Part shown: positions 44,654 to 52,467 of the stretch, piece after piece
Position numbering within the stretch: position 1 is the first letter of the stretch
Layout of the letters: each line of letters begins with the position of its first letter
Assembly: GCA_018402235.1 (NCBI GenBank)
Contig: JAGYJJ010000004.1
Span: forward strand, 1,358,539-1,422,538
DNA length: 64,000 bases
Direction of reading: 5' to 3'
DNA from: Candidatus Nanopelagicales bacterium
GTDB lineage: Bacteria > Actinomycetota > Actinomycetes > S36-B12
Notes under the pieces: generated by a model
What the model saw: the letters and a program-made list of their open reading frames with translations, nothing else
Databases searched by the model: none
What the model was told of the DNA's origin: nothing
Made by a program: the position numbers and the translations under genes

Positions 44654-45057
44654 ATGGTGAACCCCCCCGTTATCTCGGCTCCGGTCCATCGCGGCACCGC
44701 AGCTCAGGCCGGCACCGCCGGCGCAATCCAGTCCCACGTCGGTTACGGCATTCCGTCCGAGGGTGCTGACCAGGCGGTGGTACCCTTCTACCCGTCCGAG
44801 GGTGCTGACCAGGCGGTGGTACCCTTCTACCCGTCCGAGGGTGCTGATCAGGCGTTTATCCCGTACCCGGTCCCGTCCGAGGGTGCTGATCAGGCGGTCG
44901 GTACACTTCGATCCCGTCCGAGGGTGCTGATCAGGCGTTTATCCCGTACCCGGTCCCGTCCGAGGGTGCTGACCAGGGCCTGGTGCCTTTCTACCCGTCC
45001 GAGGGTGCTGACCAGGGCCTGGTGCCTTTCTACCCGTCCGAGGGCGCTTCCCTCTAG
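44654..45057 (+). CDS. Multicore ribosomal peptide precursor (cyanobactin-like), with two indels
   Basis: Leader of about 33 residues (MVNPPVISAPVHRGTAAQAG, then TAGAIQSHVGYGI) followed by repeating units. The invariant spacer PSEGADQ starts at 44753, 44792, 44831, 44873, 44914, 44956 and 44995, with a final PSEGASL at 45034 and a TAG at 45055. Between spacers are AVVPFY (twice), AFIPYPV (twice) and GLVPFY (twice). Unit 4 is 41 nt instead of 39. Removing two extra C bases there gives AVVHFD and restores one frame to the TAG, total 133 residues. Read literally, the frame runs on to 45712 inside the transporter gene. Taking the spacer's first residue (Pro) as the last core residue gives seven proline-ending hepta/octapeptides. 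Cores lack Cys, Ser and Thr. Confidence 0.8.
44753..45054 (+). repeat. 39/42-nt coding tandem repeat array of the precursor
   Basis: Eight spacer occurrences at spacings 39, 39, 42, 41, 42, 39 and 39 nt. The nucleotide identity of the units is very high, so they probably evolve by unequal recombination or copying. The protein repeat is described under the precursor gene. Confidence 0.9.
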
Positions 45058-45079
45058 TTCCACCTCGAACCACCTCGGT

Positions 45080-45111
45080 GGCTGGTGGGCGGCCTTGACC
45101 GCCCACCAGCC
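45080..45111 (+). terminator. 13-bp perfect hairpin between precursor and exporter genes
   Basis: GGCTGGTGGGCGG and CCGCCCACCAGCC form a perfect 13-bp stem with a 6-nt loop, 23 bp after the precursor stop and before the MFS gene. There is no T-tract. In peptide operons such structures often act as partial terminators or mRNA stabilisers, so that precursor outnumbers enzymes. Confidence 0.65.
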
Positions 45112-45152
45112 TGCCTTGGCATGTCTGGACCCAACCACACAGGGAGAACGAG

Positions 45153-46676
45153 ATGGTGGAAGCGAAGGACGCTGGTCCGAAGATCGGCGGCTTTGTCGTT
45201 GCAGCCCTGGCCTTCGGTCAGGTGCTGGTGTCGTTGGACGCCTCCGTCGTCAACGTCGCCCTGCCCTCCATCCAGAACGACCTCGGGTCCACGAGCGGCC
45301 AGATGCAGATCATCGTCGTGGCCTACATGATCGCCCTCGCTGGCCTGATCCTGCCGATCTCGGCCTTCAGCGACCGCATCGGACGCAAGCCCATCTACCT
45401 CTTCGGAGCCCTGCTGTTCGTCGCGGGCTCGGCTCTCTGCGGCATCTCGTGGGACACCTGGATCCTCATCGCAGCTCGTGCGATCCAAGGTGTCGGTGCC
45501 GCCTGCCTCATGGGCTTGGCCCTGGCCATCCTGACCGACAGTGTGGATCGAAGCAGGGTGCCGGGCGTGGTCGCGATGTGGACCACGGTGACCATCGCCG
45601 CCGGAGCTGCCGGGCCGTTCGTGGGAGGGCTCTTGGTGACGGGCCTCGGCTGGCGCAGCGTCTTCTTCATCAACGTGCCGCTCGCCCTGTTCGTCTTCCT
45701 CGTAGCGGCTAGGGCCCTGCCTAACGACCGCAAGCACGCCGAGGGCAAGGCCGGGTTCGGGGCGGGCATCCTGCTCGCTGCCATGCTCGCCGCGATGACG
45801 CTGGGGCTCACAGCCGCCGAACGCGCACCGTGGCTGTCGGCTGAGGTGCTCGTGCCACTGGTGCTGGCGGTCATCCTCTTCGTCGTGTTCGTCGTCCAGC
45901 AACGGCGGTCGACGAGTCCGATGATCCAGTGGGGGATGCTGAAGAAGAGCCCCCTGCCCGTCACTCTCGGCCTCCTGGTGCTGCTCTCGCTGGCCCTGGC
46001 CGGAGCGCTCTACCAGATGTCGCTGTTCACCCAGAACGTCATGGGCTTCACTGCGGCCCTGGCCGGAACCGTGACGCTCTCGGCCTCCATCGCCATGGCC
46101 TTCATCACGCCGTTCGCCGGGAAGATCCAGGGAATGATGGGTGCCGCGGTCCCGGTACTGGTCGGCATGATCGTGGCGGCAGTGGGTCTGCAGGTGCTCG
46201 CGAAGCTGGCCCCCGACTCCAGCACGTGGCTCGTCGTGATCGGCCTGTTCGTCATGGGCGTCGGACTCGCCGTCTCGATGCCCATCGTCCAGTCGGTCGC
46301 AATGCAGCAGTCGACCCCGCAGACCGCCGGGGCGATCTCCGGTTCCCTCGGCCTCGCCTCCCAGGTCGCCGGGATCCTTGGCATCACCTTCATCGGCAGC
46401 CTCACCACCCGGGTCGCCCTCGATCAGTGGGCAGCAGGTGGCGGGGACTCCTCGCTGGACTCACTGGTGGGCGTCGGCGATGTCAAGGACATCACCGCGC
46501 AGGCGGGTGACGCCGCCGGTCAGCTCGCCGCGCTCTCCTACTCGTCGGGTGTCGACGTCGCCTTCACCGTTGCCGCAGTGCTTACCGTCATTGCCGGCAT
46601 CATCGGTTTGATCGCTCTCCCAAAACGCCCCATCAAGCCAAGTATTGATGTGCCCGCGATGGGACCGGAGGCCTGA
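45153..46676 (+). CDS. MFS transporter, DHA2 (14-helix) family
   Basis: A 507-residue major facilitator with about 14 hydrophobic segments. Motif LDASVVNVALPSIQNDL, loop 2-3 motif DRIGRKPIYLFGAL, and the antiporter motif C-like segment AAGAAGPFVGGLLVTGLGWRSVFFINVP. It is placed between the precursor and the first protease, so it likely exports the mature cyclic peptides; self-resistance is an alternative. Start ATG has GGGAG upstream. Confidence 0.88.
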   Translation: MVEAKDAGPKIGGFVVAALAFGQVLVSLDASVVNVALPSIQNDLGSTSGQMQIIVVAYMIALAGLILPISAFSDRIGRKPIYLFGALLFVAGSALCGISWDTWILIAARAIQGVGAACLMGLALAILTDSVDRSRVPGVVAMWTTVTIAAGAAGPFVGGLLVTGLGWRSVFFINVPLALFVFLVAARALPNDRKHAEGKAGFGAGILLAAMLAAMTLGLTAAERAPWLSAEVLVPLVLAVILFVVFVVQQRRSTSPMIQWGMLKKSPLPVTLGLLVLLSLALAGALYQMSLFTQNVMGFTAALAGTVTLSASIAMAFITPFAGKIQGMMGAAVPVLVGMIVAAVGLQVLAKLAPDSSTWLVVIGLFVMGVGLAVSMPIVQSVAMQQSTPQTAGAISGSLGLASQVAGILGITFIGSLTTRVALDQWAAGGGDSSLDSLVGVGDVKDITAQAGDAAGQLAALSYSSGVDVAFTVAAVLTVIAGIIGLIALPKRPIKPSIDVPAMGPEA

Positions 46677-46681
46677 GCTCC

Positions 46682-48676
46682 ATGACACAGCCCTCCCACG
46701 TCGACGTGACCGGTCTTGCCGGGCTGCGCGAGCAGACACTCGGCCACCCCTCGGTGGTCGTGGCGGTTGTGGACGGTCGCATCGACTCCAATCAGCCGAG
46801 CCTGGCAGGTGCAGCGATCCGGCTGGTCGACTCCGGCGCCCCTGGAGGGCCTCCCGAGGGGCGCACCGCAGACCACGGTACGTACGTCGCCAGCATTATG
46901 GCGGGCCAGCCGGGCTCCGATGTCGACGGCATCGCCCCACAGTGCACGTTTCTCTCAGTGCCCGCGTGGACTCCTGAGCGGCCACGCCCCTCACAAATCG
47001 ATCTGGCCCGTGCGATCGAAGCGGCCGTCGACGAAGGCGCCGACATCATCAATCTCAGCGGTGGTCAGTTCGTCGACGCACCCCTCGCCCAGGATTACCT
47101 CGAGCGAGCCGTGCAGAAGTGCATCGACAACGACGTCCTCCTGATCGCGGCTGCCGGCAACGACGGCTGCCCGTGCCTGCACGTGCCGGCATCCCTCGAC
47201 GGAGTCATCGCCGTCGGCTCGTTAGGAGACGCTGCCGCATCGACATTCTCTAACCATCACGAGGTATACCAGCGCAACGGGATTACCGCCCCCGGCGAGC
47301 ACATCACCGGCGCAACGCTGACCGGTGGCACCCAGGAGCAGAGCGGCACCAGTGTCGCGGCCCCCGTAGTGAGCGCTGTTGCGGCGCTCCTCCTCAGTCT
47401 CGAGCGTGCAGCAGGACGCTCGACCAGCCCGCGCACGATCGGGCAGGCACTCCTCGATGGTGCGGACCGATGCGTCATCGACGACGACCACTGCCAACGA
47501 CTGCTCGGCAGAACCCTCACCATCGAAGGAGCAAGGAACGCCATGGAACAACTCACTACTGCCCCCGGTGCCGAGCAGTCCTGCGGCTGCGGCGGCCACG
47601 CTGCGCCACAGATGCCCGTCGCCCCTGTCGTGCAGGCCACTCCTGATCCGGCCGTCGCCGGCATCGACCCTGCCTCGCTCGTCGCCGCCGTTCAGGCGGT
47701 CATGGCCCAGATGGGCATGACCGCGCCCGAGACATCAACCCCCGCCACCCCTGCGCCGGCCATGGTGCAGTCGACCATTGAGGAGACCCCCGTGACCGAT
47801 ACCGGAGCAGAGCAGTCGGGCATGCCCGTCGTCAACGAAGCCAATATCGTGTACGCCCTCGGCGCACTCGGCTTCGACTTCGGAACCGAGGCCCGTCGCG
47901 ACTCGTTCAAGCAGCTCATGGCCCCCGCCGTGTTCAACGGGGTCCCCGTGCCGCCGAACCCGTACGACGCCCGTCAGCTCGTCGAGCACCTGCGCCAGAT
48001 GCCATCGGAGGCGAACGCCCTGGTCTGGACGCTCAACCTCGAGCTCACGCCCATCTACGCCGTCGAGGCCGTCGGCCCGTACTCGGCCGAGATCAATGCG
48101 ATCCTCGTCAACTTCCTCGCAGGCGCGAACGTCGGCAACCTCTCACCGGAGCACATCGAGCGCATCAGCGTGCCCGGCAAGCTCAGCAGCCGCAGCGTGC
48201 GTCTGTACTCCGGTCAGGTAGTGCCGGTCATCGAGATCGACAGCCCCCGCGGCCTGTACGCCTGGCAGTCCAACCGCCTCATCGAGAACTCCCTCAACGA
48301 ACTCGACGTCAAGAGTGCTGCCGACCGTGAGGTGACCGCAGCGACATTGCGCACCTTCCTCGATCGCGTGTACTACGAGCTGCGCAACCTCGGTCGCCTC
48401 TCGTCGGACCGTGCCCTCAATTTCGCTGCCACCAACGCCTTCCAGGCGACCCGCGTGTTCGCCGAGGCAGTGACGACCGGCCTGCGCCTCGACCACGTCG
48501 ATGTCGAGCAGAGCCCGTATGCGCGTCCCGAGTCCGACGCGTGGGACGTCAAGCTCAAGTTCTTCGACCCGGAGAACCTGCGCCGGGCTCGTCAGGTGTT
48601 CCGCTTCACCATCGACGTCAGCGACGTCATGCCCGTCACGATGGGTGAGGTCCGCAGCTGGTCGGTGTCGTCGTGA
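46682..48676 (+). CDS. PatA/PatG-family cyanobactin-type maturation protease (subtilisin-like)
   Basis: A 664-residue protein. The S8 protease domain (about 1-285) has the triad Asp in VAVVDGRIDSNQPSL, His in DHGTYVASIMAG and Ser in QSGTSVAAPVVSA, with the oxyanion Asn in AAAGNDGCPC. An acidic, Cys-containing spacer (GAEQSCGCGGHAAPQ) is followed by the C-terminal maturase domain: IVYALGALGFDFGTEARRDSFKQ, ALVWTLNLELTPIYAVEAVGPYS, SGQVVPVIEIDSPRGLYAWQ and DAWDVKLKFFDPENLRRAR...DVSDVMPVTMGEVRSWSV. This pattern is that of PatA and the PatG C-terminus. Such enzymes cleave precursors on the N-terminal side of cores (PatA) or macrocyclise (PatG). Which role this copy has is not evident. Confidence 0.88.
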   Translation: MTQPSHVDVTGLAGLREQTLGHPSVVVAVVDGRIDSNQPSLAGAAIRLVDSGAPGGPPEGRTADHGTYVASIMAGQPGSDVDGIAPQCTFLSVPAWTPERPRPSQIDLARAIEAAVDEGADIINLSGGQFVDAPLAQDYLERAVQKCIDNDVLLIAAAGNDGCPCLHVPASLDGVIAVGSLGDAAASTFSNHHEVYQRNGITAPGEHITGATLTGGTQEQSGTSVAAPVVSAVAALLLSLERAAGRSTSPRTIGQALLDGADRCVIDDDHCQRLLGRTLTIEGARNAMEQLTTAPGAEQSCGCGGHAAPQMPVAPVVQATPDPAVAGIDPASLVAAVQAVMAQMGMTAPETSTPATPAPAMVQSTIEETPVTDTGAEQSGMPVVNEANIVYALGALGFDFGTEARRDSFKQLMAPAVFNGVPVPPNPYDARQLVEHLRQMPSEANALVWTLNLELTPIYAVEAVGPYSAEINAILVNFLAGANVGNLSPEHIERISVPGKLSSRSVRLYSGQVVPVIEIDSPRGLYAWQSNRLIENSLNELDVKSAADREVTAATLRTFLDRVYYELRNLGRLSSDRALNFAATNAFQATRVFAEAVTTGLRLDHVDVEQSPYARPESDAWDVKLKFFDPENLRRARQVFRFTIDVSDVMPVTMGEVRSWSVSS

Positions 48677-48867
48677 CCGACCGGACGCCGCCGCAGGTGG
48701 CTCCTGTCCGTCGACCCGAGCTCGTGCAGCCGCACACCATCCTCGACCTCAAGCACGGGACAGAAGCGGAGCTGATGCTGCGCCTGATGTCGGTTGTGCA
48801 CGGCTGCAACCTCAATGATCCGCCGCGACTGGACGGTGCCGTGATCGAGCGTCGAGGGAGTGCGTGA
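48673..48867 (+). CDS. PatB/AcyB/McaB-like cyanobactin cluster small protein
   Basis: A 64-residue protein from a GTG overlapping the protease stop (GTGA). VAPVRRPELVQPHTILDLKHGTE and LMSVVHGCNLNDPPRLDGAV resemble the small PatB proteins of cyanobactin clusters, which have the pattern of PxxRPELxxPH followed by HGxNxNDP. The function of PatB is unknown. Its presence beside the PatA-like protease supports the cluster assignment. Confidence 0.65.
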   Translation: MTDRTPPQVAPVRRPELVQPHTILDLKHGTEAELMLRLMSVVHGCNLNDPPRLDGAVIERRGSA

Positions 48868-49124
48868 TGGCCGCACGCAAGCCGACCAGGGCGAAGGCCG
48901 CACCTGGCAAGCCCGCGGTCGTCGAGGCTGGAACCGGTAGCAGGGCTGATGACGGCTACGAGGGCGTTGACTGGAAGCTGTACGACCGCGTGCGCCCCAA
49001 CCACCGCCACTCCGGCGCGACCGGCGCCGGCCTCGTGGAGTACACCCTCTGGATCGAGGTAATCGAGAACCGGCCGGAGAGCGACAAGCACGACATCGGC
49101 CTACCGGGGCAGCCGGTTCGCTGA
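48867..49124 (+). CDS. Small protein in the PatC position, function unknown
   Basis: An 85-residue basic, low-complexity N-terminus (MAARKPTRAKAAPGKPAVVE) then DWKLYDRVRPNHRHSGATGAGLVEYTLWIEVIENRPESDKH. Start overlaps the previous stop (TGATG). Cyanobactin clusters have a second small protein, PatC, at this place. I cannot claim sequence homology from inspection. It could be a partner or scaffold for the proteases. Confidence 0.5.
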   Translation: MAARKPTRAKAAPGKPAVVEAGTGSRADDGYEGVDWKLYDRVRPNHRHSGATGAGLVEYTLWIEVIENRPESDKHDIGLPGQPVR

Positions 49125-49127
49125 TCC

Positions 49128-50998
49128 ATGGCTGACCTGCAGGACATTCCCGGATCGCCGAGCTGCAAGAACTCACGCTCGGCGATCCCGGGGTCCAGAT
49201 CGCTCTCATCGACGGCCTGCCCGACCTCGATCACGAGGTCTTCCGGGGCCGTCACATCACCCTGCTCGATCCGAGTGGGCTTCGGCCGTATGAGCACGAG
49301 GAGTCCATGCGTGAGCATGCGACGTTCGTCGGCAGTGTGCTCGTCGGCGACCCCGATGGGCCGCGCCCGGGGATCGCACCGCAGTGCTCGCTGACGTTCA
49401 TCGTCGCGATGCACGAGTACGAGGACTTCGACACCCGGCTCGCCTACGTCCGCGCCCTGGAAGCCGCATACGAGACGGGTGCACCCATCGTGCACTCGGC
49501 CATCGCACTCCCGTCGCAGTCCGGGCGCGTGGATCCCATGGTCGCCAAGGCCGCTCAGCGCCTTCGAGACGCCGGTGTGCTGCTGATCAGCCCGTCAGGA
49601 AACGACCACGGCACGTCCTGGACCTTCCCAGCGATCGCCGAGTACTGCCTCGCCGTCGGCAATGTCGACGATCTCGGCAACCCGGTCGACTCGACGAACA
49701 GCGGCGACCTGTTCGAGGGGCACGGCGTCATGGCCAACGGCACTCGGATCCTCGGGGCGCTGCCGGGAGGAGGCACCGGGCGACAGCGCGGGACGAGTCT
49801 TGCTGCACCGCACGTCACCGGCGTGGCGGCGCTGCTCATGTCGGTGCTGCGCGAGCGCGGCATGGGGGTGGACCCGATGACTGTCGGCCGCGCCATCATC
49901 GCCAGCGCCACGCCGTGCACCAAGAACCCCGAGCGCTGCATCGGCGGCGTTATGAACCCGGTGGGTGCTCTGGAGATGCTCCTCGAAGGCACCACCCCGG
50001 AGCCGTTGGAGCCCAAGAGCCTGCGCGTCTGGCCCCTCGTCGAGGATGGGCCGGGCCTGCCGCCGAACAGCCCGGTGCGGTTCGAGGCGCCCGACTATCC
50101 CGACGAGGGCAGCGCCATGGTGGGAGGCCCTCCGCGGCCTGAGCCCGACACCAGCTCGATTGTCGAGCAGTCCACCGCGCCGGCAGGGAATCAGTCGGCT
50201 GCGTCGCTCCTGCCGCGTACTCCCAAGATGGCGTTCGCGCTCGGCCGCATCGGATTCGACATCGTCGATGACACCCGTCGTTCGCTCCTCACCGAGGCGA
50301 TTCAGGATGCGGACATCTCCGGTGTTCCGGAGGATCCGGCAGTGCTCGCAGCCCTGATGGATCGCCGCCCCTCGATTGCACAGGAGGTGACCTGGTTGGT
50401 GCTGCGCGAGGGATCCCCGCTCTATGCCGTTGCCGCCACCGGCCCTTCTGCTAATGAGGTACTCGCGTCCTTCGCCGCAGGGGTCGGGGAGCAGGTCAGC
50501 GGCGCCATCGCGGAGATGTCGTTCCCCGGAGTCGTCACCGGTGAGATGGTCACCTTGTCGAGCGATGAGTTGGTGCCGGTCCTGCGGATGACGGGCATTC
50601 GAGGCCTGTACGGCTGGCGCCGGAGTGATCAACTCGCCCGTCTGCCGCTGCCGCCTGCAGGCCGCGAGCAGTTGGAACGCATGCTGGCCCTCATCGACGA
50701 CGGGGAGCCGAATGACGGCACCCACAGTCACGTGCGGGCAATCAACTACCTCGTGACCAACCCGGCGCAGTTGGCTTGGTCGGCCGGGGTCGCAAGTAGT
50801 GAGGGCTTCAGTTTCGACACCCTTTCGGTGCAGCGGAGCACACTCAACCGGCCCTACTCCGACTGCTGGGACATCGATCTGATCTTCAAGGATCCGGATC
50901 GTCCTTCTCGCGCGCGGCTGCTCCACAGACACTCGGTCGACGTCGGGGATGCACTACCGGTCTCGATCGGCAGCCCGCGCACCTGGCGGCTCAGCTAG
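49128..50998 (+). CDS. Second PatA/PatG-family subtilisin-like maturase, frameshifted at 5' end
   Basis: The ATG at 49128 reads MADLQDIPG, then a missing G in the GG at 49152-49153 shifts the frame. The main frame continues IAELQELTLGDPGVQIALIDGLPDLDHEVF, supplying the catalytic Asp. The His is in EHATFVGSVLVGD, the oxyanion Asn in SPSGNDHGTSW and the Ser in GTSLAAPHVTGVAALL. The C-terminal domain has MAFALGRIGFDIVDDTRRSLLTE, GIRGLYGWRRSDQLA and SDCWDIDLIFKDPD...DVGDALPVSIGSPRTWRLS. Total about 623 residues. With two related maturases, one probably trims and the other cyclises. No oxidase domain is fused, unlike many PatG proteins. Confidence 0.85.
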
Positions 50999-51843
50999 AT
51001 CAGCCTGGATTCGGTCTGCGTCCAGTGCCCCTCATCCGTCCGCATCAGGGGCAGTTGCGCGCGAACGCTGAATGTGGAGTCAACGGAGCTGTACGCAACC
51101 TGACCACCGAGGGCTCGTGCCCGCGATCGCATGCGTGCCAGCCCAGAGCCCTCGTCGATAGTGACCGGTGCATCGACAGCGTGGCTGATCTGCATCAGCA
51201 GGTTCGGCGTTCCGTGATCGAGATCGCTGGAGATCGAGACCGAGATGGCGTGGGACTCGGAGTGCTCCATCGCGTTCGAAACTGCCTCCTCGACGATGCG
51301 GTACGACCCCATGCGCAGGCTGCGGTGCAGTCCTCCGATGAGGGGGTCGTCCATCGCCGCGGCTACCGGGTCCATCGTGATCGTCACGGTGGTTACTGGT
51401 GAGACCCTCTGGGCAAGCTCCGCGAGGGCCACGTTGAGGCCTGCCTCGATACCGGATGGGTAGAGATCTCGTGCGATTGACTCGACACCTTCGCGATAGA
51501 CCCGCTCGAGGCATTGGTCCATGGAGATCGCCGTGATGGCGGCCCGCGGGTCGCTCGTGGTCTCGCTGAGAGTCCTCAGTTCATGCCTCATGGCGACGAA
51601 CTCGGCCTGAAGGGAGCCGTGCAGATGGTCGAATACCGCGCCCCTCACCCGCTCCTCCTCCTGAGCGAGGCTGAGTTGAGCTCGGTTCAGCTGCAACAAA
51701 AGGTCTGATAAGGCCCTCTTACGGGTCGCGACGAAGAAGACGGCGGCGACTAGTGCGGCGAGGAAGATACCTGCGAAACCGACCTGCGTCATGATGAATG
51801 CGGTATCAACAGGGGGAAGTGGTCCGCGCTCCGTCAGTTGCAT
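50995..51843 (-). CDS. NarL-type sensor histidine kinase of the peptide island
   Basis: A 282-residue kinase with one N-terminal membrane helix (TQVGFAGIFLAALVAAVFFVA), a coiled linker, the phospho-acceptor helix RVRGAVFDHLHGSLQAEFVAM and a histidine-kinase ATPase domain with EEAVSNAMEHSES (N box) and GSGLARMRSRARALGG (G box). No periplasmic sensor domain. It converges with the second maturase gene and lies at the opposite end of the island from its likely partner, the response regulator at 43567. Confidence 0.8.
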   Translation of the reverse strand: MQLTERGPLPPVDTAFIMTQVGFAGIFLAALVAAVFFVATRKRALSDLLLQLNRAQLSLAQEEERVRGAVFDHLHGSLQAEFVAMRHELRTLSETTSDPRAAITAISMDQCLERVYREGVESIARDLYPSGIEAGLNVALAELAQRVSPVTTVTITMDPVAAAMDDPLIGGLHRSLRMGSYRIVEEAVSNAMEHSESHAISVSISSDLDHGTPNLLMQISHAVDAPVTIDEGSGLARMRSRARALGGQVAYSSVDSTFSVRAQLPLMRTDEGHWTQTESRLI

Positions 51844-52289
51844 GATCGCTGACCGGACCCTGTCGCAGAGACCGTGGTGGCCGCCGACCAGGTGGCACCG
51901 AAGGCGCTATTAGAACTTGCTTGGACAAGCCAATTGCTGCCGCCGAAGGATATGGCCACCTTTGCCTCCGATGTGCTTTGACCTGCGGCGGATAGCGCGA
52001 CTGCGTTACCCCAGGAGTTCCCACTGCCGCCGCCCACGCTGGCGTGCGTAAGACTGCGGCTGCCCTTTGAACTCGTCCGCGCGGCCAGTCCGTAAGCGCC
52101 TTCCGAGGACATCGCCGCATTCAGCGAGGAGCCTGCCAAAGAATCTTGCGTGTCCCCGACATCAATCGGTGCACTCCACGTCACCCCGTGCGCTGACGTG
52201 CCCATCACAATCGTTGCCAACACGGCCACCGCAAGAGCTGAGAGTGAAGGCCGTAGCCCCCGAGGGCGCTTCACGCCAGGCACCCGCAT
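51834..52289 (-). pseudogene. 5' fragment of a secreted beta-propeller-like protein gene
   Basis: 151 residues: signal peptide (LSALAVAVLATIVMGTSAHG), then sialidase-like repeats VTWSAPIDVG, SWGNAVALSAAG and TWSAATTVSATG. The repeat pattern ends abruptly at about 51850, and seven unrelated codons lead to a stop inside the kinase gene's 5' end. A ribosome site (GAGG) precedes the ATG. This looks like the start of a longer secreted protein cut by the island. The C-terminal fragment at 42875-43387 is the candidate remainder. Confidence 0.65.
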
Positions 52290-52467
52290 TTGTCATCCTC
52301 ACTTAAGTGGAGTTCTCGATGTTGCACGCTAAGTCGGCTGACGAATTCGAACCAGGCTGATGGCAGGCCACCGCAACATTGGGGGTCTACACCCCCACGT
52401 GATCACTGCGCCCTGCAGTCGGATTTGTCACCAGGGCGCGGCCCGTAGTCTTCCCAGGGGAGGGAAT

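Noticed and set aside
44753..45054. CRISPR-like array of regular repeats
   Set aside because: The 39/42-nt units are coding and give a repeated peptide motif; there are no unique spacers and no cas genes.
44654..45712. A 352-residue protein read literally from the precursor start
   Set aside because: After unit 4 the frame becomes arginine/serine-rich and overlaps the transporter gene out of frame; the intended frame is restored by removing two bases.
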